From: Leptospiraceae bacterium
GTDB lineage: Bacteria > Spirochaetota > Leptospiria > Leptospirales > Leptospiraceae
DNA length: 64,000 nt
Reading direction: 5' to 3'
Assembly (NCBI GenBank): GCA_024233875.1
Contig: JACKPB010000010.1
Span: 121,164-185,163 of the forward strand
Shown: positions 61,181 through 64,000 of the stretch, in pieces
Numbering within the stretch: position 1 is the first letter of the stretch
Layout: every line of letters starts with the position of its first letter
The notes under the pieces: model-generated
The model's input: the letters and a program-made list of their open reading frames with translations, nothing else
Databases searched by the model: none
What the model was told of the DNA's origin: nothing
Position numbers and translations under genes: made by a program

Positions 61181-62299
61181 TTATTTGCCAATCAAATCTT
61201 TCCACCATTTTGTGATAATGTTTTGTTTCTCAAGTTCCATTACCTGTCCGAGTTCGGGAGTCCAGAGTTCGATTCCCATTTCAGATGCATATCTTTCGGA
61301 TTCTTCGACAGGTTCATACCAATCGTGAAGTGAAAGTTCAAACATACCCCAGTGAATGGGAACAAGAACTTTTCCCTTTACATCTAAAAAGGCCTGAGAG
61401 GTCTCCCGGGGCAAGAGATGTACTTCTTTCCATCTCTCATTGTATTGACCATTTTCCATGAAGACTAAATCAATCGGACCGAATTTCCCTCCGATTTCTT
61501 TGAAATGAATGTCATAACCTGAGTCACCACTGAAATAGATTTTCTTATCTTCAGATTCAATTACCCAGGAAGCCCAGAGTGTTTTGCCCGAATCCATCCC
61601 TGTTCTTCCGGAAAAATGCTGAGCCGGTGTGCAGGTGAATTTTAAATCATTTGTAGAAAGACTTTCCCACCAATCTTTTTCTTCAATCCTATCTTTTGTG
61701 ATACCCCAGCTGACAAGATGAGAACCTACCCCGAGGGGAGTAATGAACTTAGTTTTTTTGTCCCGAAAACTACTTATTGTTTCCATATCGAGGTGATCGT
61801 AGTGATCATGTGAGATCAAAACGATATCTATTTCAGGAAGTTCATTGATCGACAAAACAGGCGGTTGAAATCGTTTCACTAAAAAACTAAATGGAGATGC
61901 AGAACCTGAGAGCACAGGATCTACCATGAGGATTTTATTTTGAAAGTTAATGAGTAGAGTTGAGTGTCCCATCCAAATGAATTTGATTCCATCTGTCGGT
62001 TCCAGAAAACCGGGAAGGTCCGGTGGTTTTCTTTCCGGAAGTTTAGAATTTGGTACACGGTTGCCCGATCCAAAGAAAAATTCTTTAATGAGAGCTAAAT
62101 CTGTTGAATTTCTTTTCATTTCATCCAGGACATTCGGGATTCGATTTACAAAGCTTTGTTTTTCCGAATCATACTGTGGAGATTTTTGGATCCTCAATAA
62201 ATCCTCTCCTTCCGGATTCTTGCCGTAAACAGAACAATTTGAAAGGCTTACCATCAAAACCATGAAGGCAAATGTGAAAAAAAGATAGGTTGTTGTCAT
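61181..62299 (-). CDS. Lipoprotein metallo-beta-lactamase-fold hydrolase (NAPE-PLD/UlaG-like)
   Basis: 372 residues from the ATG at 62299, preceded by GGAGAATGC. The frame extends to 62344, but that start would put 15 residues before a signal peptide. Signal TYLFFTFAFMVLMVSLSNC gives a lipobox Cys. The MBL domain has the WMGHSTLLI strand, LISHDHYDHLDM metal motif, CTPAQHFSGR, FSGDSGYD and HWGMFELSLHDW, the set seen in N-acyl-phosphatidylethanolamine phospholipase D-like proteins. Predicted to be anchored outside the cytoplasm and to act on a phosphodiester or lipid; exact substrate unknown. Confidence 0.85.
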   Translation of the reverse strand: MTTTYLFFTFAFMVLMVSLSNCSVYGKNPEGEDLLRIQKSPQYDSEKQSFVNRIPNVLDEMKRNSTDLALIKEFFFGSGNRVPNSKLPERKPPDLPGFLEPTDGIKFIWMGHSTLLINFQNKILMVDPVLSGSASPFSFLVKRFQPPVLSINELPEIDIVLISHDHYDHLDMETISSFRDKKTKFITPLGVGSHLVSWGITKDRIEEKDWWESLSTNDLKFTCTPAQHFSGRTGMDSGKTLWASWVIESEDKKIYFSGDSGYDIHFKEIGGKFGPIDLVFMENGQYNERWKEVHLLPRETSQAFLDVKGKVLVPIHWGMFELSLHDWYEPVEESERYASEMGIELWTPELGQVMELEKQNIITKWWKDLIGK

Positions 62300-62344
62300 G
62301 CATTCTCCAGAAGAAGTGAGTTCCTTCCCAAGTTTTCTAACCAT

Positions 62345-62818
62345 TCTAAAATTTCAATTTATTTGTGACAGTTGATTGTTCGCTTCCTTTTGCCATACCT
62401 CTAAATCAGTATCCTTCGCTCAGGATGACGTGAACCGAAAACCACTCTTCCGAGAGTATATTAATAACTCACATTACGCAAAGAAGCGAAATGTGAGGTT
62501 GCAGGGAGCCTGGGCTATCGCCCAAACCTATATTTTTATTGATTTATTAGCAAAAAATGATTTTGATTTTAAACTAAAAAAAATTTGAAAAATAGAATAC
62601 TGCTTAAGATGAGTTAATAAGTTAACTTAAAATTAGATCAATTGTAAATTATTTTAATTTGCTATGATTTGTTAGGGTTAGAGTATTTTTTTTTATTATT
62701 TTGAGACAGTTAATTTAATAAACTAATTGATTATCTAGATTTCAAATCTTGAGAGGAAGTTTTTATTTATTTATCAGAAGGATTGTGCTAATTTTTAGAT
62801 CAAATCCTGATAGGAGAA
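62345..62818. other. Intergenic region with family R copy R5
   Basis: 474 bp between the divergent MBL lipoprotein and CheY-like genes. Besides R5 it contains AT-rich sequence (62616-62805) that probably carries the regulator's promoter; the start has RBS TAGGAGAA. A short open frame over 62376-62588 is made of R5 sequence and is rejected as a gene. Confidence 0.55.
62466..62615 (-). repeat. Family R structured element, copy R5
   Basis: 150 bp with inverted ends AACTCACATTACGC and GCTTAAGATGAGTT. On the minus strand it carries AATAAATCAATAAAAATATA and TTTGGGCGATAGCCCA, where the inner hairpin GGGC/GCCC replaces GGGGAC/GTCCCC of R2. The end also has CTCACATTTCGC and GCGTAATGTGAG, which pair locally. 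Confidence 0.7.
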
Positions 62819-63181
62819 ATGGAGATGAAAACAATACTTGCAATCGATGATTCCAGGACTATTCTACAAATGATTCAGTTGACTTTAGTTGCAAAAGGTT
62901 TTTGTGTGCTTCAGGCTTTCAATGGTCAGGAAGGTTTGGATATATTGAGAGAAAAGGATATTGATCTGGTGATCACTGATATCAATATGCCAGTAATGAA
63001 TGGAATCTCATTCATTACAGAAGCTCAAAAGTTCAATTTAGGTGTACCAATAATTGTTCTAAGCACCGAAATGGGTGAGGATTTAAAGAAATCTGCTCTA
63101 ACTAAGGGTGCGGTAGGGTGGTTTGTGAAACCCTTCAAACCAGAGCCTCTCCTGGAAATGGTGGTAGATATTATGGACTAG
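62819..63181 (+). CDS. CheY-like single-domain response regulator
   Basis: 120 residues, a receiver domain only. Acidic pocket AIDDSRT, phospho-acceptor Asp54 in VITDINMPVMNG, Thr/Ser in VLSTEMGED and Lys in WFVKPF. Short length and this set of motifs fit chemotaxis CheY or the output of a phosphorelay. RBS TAGGAGAA is strong. No DNA-binding domain. The partner kinase is not adjacent; both the lone Hpt protein and the hybrid kinase of this window are possible inputs. Confidence 0.9.
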   Translation: MEMKTILAIDDSRTILQMIQLTLVAKGFCVLQAFNGQEGLDILREKDIDLVITDINMPVMNGISFITEAQKFNLGVPIIVLSTEMGEDLKKSALTKGAVGWFVKPFKPEPLLEMVVDIMD

Positions 63182-63195
63182 GCGGAGAGATTCGG

Positions 63196-64000
63196 TTATT
63201 CTGTAGGATAAACAAAAGCCAATCCCTCCGAAAACTCTGAGATATTTTTATATTTTGGAGGGATCACTTCATTCCCATCGATATCCAGATAACCACACTG
63301 CAATGATGAGCCACTACCCGTGCAGAATGGGATTCTATCCTCCTGGATAGATGTAATACGATATTTACGATTTGTTTGGAAGTTTATGGACCTACCCAGG
63401 TAATTGAATATTTTTTTATTTTTATCGTCACCTATGGCTACTAGAGGATAGTAATTTGAATTCATCCAGCTATCATCAAAAATACTATCACTATAGCTTC
63501 GATAGGCGAGATTTAAAAAACTACCCGGTTCGGATGCCAGGACTTCTCCCTTTGAATTTATAAATCCACAGGTCCGTTTGATCTCCTTGGCTTTTTGCAG
63601 GGATTCCTTAGAACTAAAAAAGGTCATCATCACGGCACGATTGTAATTGCAAAATGAAGCAATACCATTTTGGTTACGATTTTTAAATTGAAGGAGGACG
63701 GGGGGAAAGAGTAATTTCCCTTCTTTGTTTATGAAAGATTGCTTGACAACTCCCAAATAGGGTGAGGGATTTTTTTCTTTTTCATCGAGGAGAAGAATTC
63801 TGGCAGCACCGTATTTGAAAGGTTCGATACCAAAACATTTCAAACCATCGACTTCCTTTGCATGAAATATAGTCTTTTTATCTGAAGTGTAAATCGTACA
63901 GCCTGTGCTTTCCGAATAGGATGAATACGTGATATATGAGTTGGAATTATCTTCTTCCTTCCATGCCTGTGATACCTGTTGGAATTCAGGTTGTAGTACA
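63196..64000 (-). CDS. WG-repeat protein, C-terminal part (runs off the window)
   Basis: At least 268 residues. The frame is open to the right edge, so the start is not in the window. WG-type repeats are visible, the clearest being CGYLDIDGNEVIPPKY followed by FSEGLAFVYP, and earlier TCGFINSKGEVLAS. Such repeats build a beta-rich domain found in many exported or surface proteins; the N-terminus with any signal peptide is not seen. The visible part has several cysteines. Function unknown. Converges on the CheY-like gene. Confidence 0.7.
   Translation of the reverse strand, partial: VLQPEFQQVSQAWKEEDNSNSYITYSSYSESTGCTIYTSDKKTIFHAKEVDGLKCFGIEPFKYGAARILLLDEKEKNPSPYLGVVKQSFINKEGKLLFPPVLLQFKNRNQNGIASFCNYNRAVMMTFFSSKESLQKAKEIKRTCGFINSKGEVLASEPGSFLNLAYRSYSDSIFDDSWMNSNYYPLVAIGDDKNKKIFNYLGRSINFQTNRKYRITSIQEDRIPFCTGSGSSLQCGYLDIDGNEVIPPKYKNISEFSEGLAFVYPTE

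Noticed and set aside
62376..62588. 70-residue ORF on the plus strand
   Set aside because: It consists largely of family R copy R5 and flanking AT-rich sequence, with no ribosome binding site or protein-like composition.

Overview
The window looks like chromosomal DNA of a spirochaete, most likely the Leptospiraceae. Evidence: a flagellar run fliF-fliG-fliH-fliI-fliJ-(small ORF)-flbB that ends in the spirochaete collar protein FlbB; an intact mreB-mreC-mreD-mrdA-rodA cluster; many lipoproteins; several SpoIIE-type phosphatases; a four-helix domain of the kind first known from Leptospira 23S rRNA intervening sequences; and moderate to low GC with AT-rich intergenic DNA. The species cannot be named from sequence alone. 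I saw no rRNA, tRNA, CRISPR array, transposase or phage gene.

Layout. 1-6.9 kb: end of a chemotaxis receptor, a macrodomain protein, an M64-type lipoprotein peptidase, an ATP-grasp ligase paired with a GNAT/C39-peptidase fusion, and an aldo/keto reductase. 6.9-13.6 kb: a hybrid histidine kinase, a repeat-filled gap, then a STAS-SpoIIE-TPR protein overlapping a solute-binding lipoprotein. 13.8-20.9 kb: the cell-shape operon. 21-24.6 kb: purF, ribonuclease D and a CoA-type Nudix hydrolase. 24.8-34.6 kb: flagellar export/motor genes, a GT-B-like glycosyltransferase, a lone Hpt protein and a coiled-coil protein. 34.6-41 kb: LptF/G permease, GH31 lipoprotein, a tandem rhodanese without catalytic cysteines, a small Cys/Ser-rich lipoprotein, and a thiolase-DUF35 fusion lacking thiolase catalytic residues. 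42.7-50.5 kb: a signalling operon. 50.6-56.5 kb: an acyl-chain gene group. 56.7-64 kb: nitroreductase, two metallo-beta-lactamase-fold proteins, a Na/Pi-type transporter, a CheY-like regulator and a WG-repeat protein cut by the window end.

The most interesting system is the operon at 42.7-50.5 kb. It encodes a 1789-residue protein (Ser/Thr kinase, AAA ATPase, helical repeats, GAF, SpoIIE phosphatase), a SiaB-like kinase, a SiaC-like (DUF1987) switch protein and a GAF-class III nucleotide cyclase. In the known SiaABCD pathway the output is the diguanylate cyclase SiaD; here a predicted adenylate cyclase holds that position, suggesting a partner switch wired to cAMP.

Two families of dispersed intergenic elements recur through the window. 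Family R (about 150-174 bp, six loci) has inverted ends and internal hairpins whose sequences change on both arms, as expected for a selected structure. Family B (about 90-120 bp, seven copies at six loci) carries a short inverted repeat and often ends in a TATATAAT-like box; every copy lies in DNA 5' of at least one gene, mostly between divergent genes.
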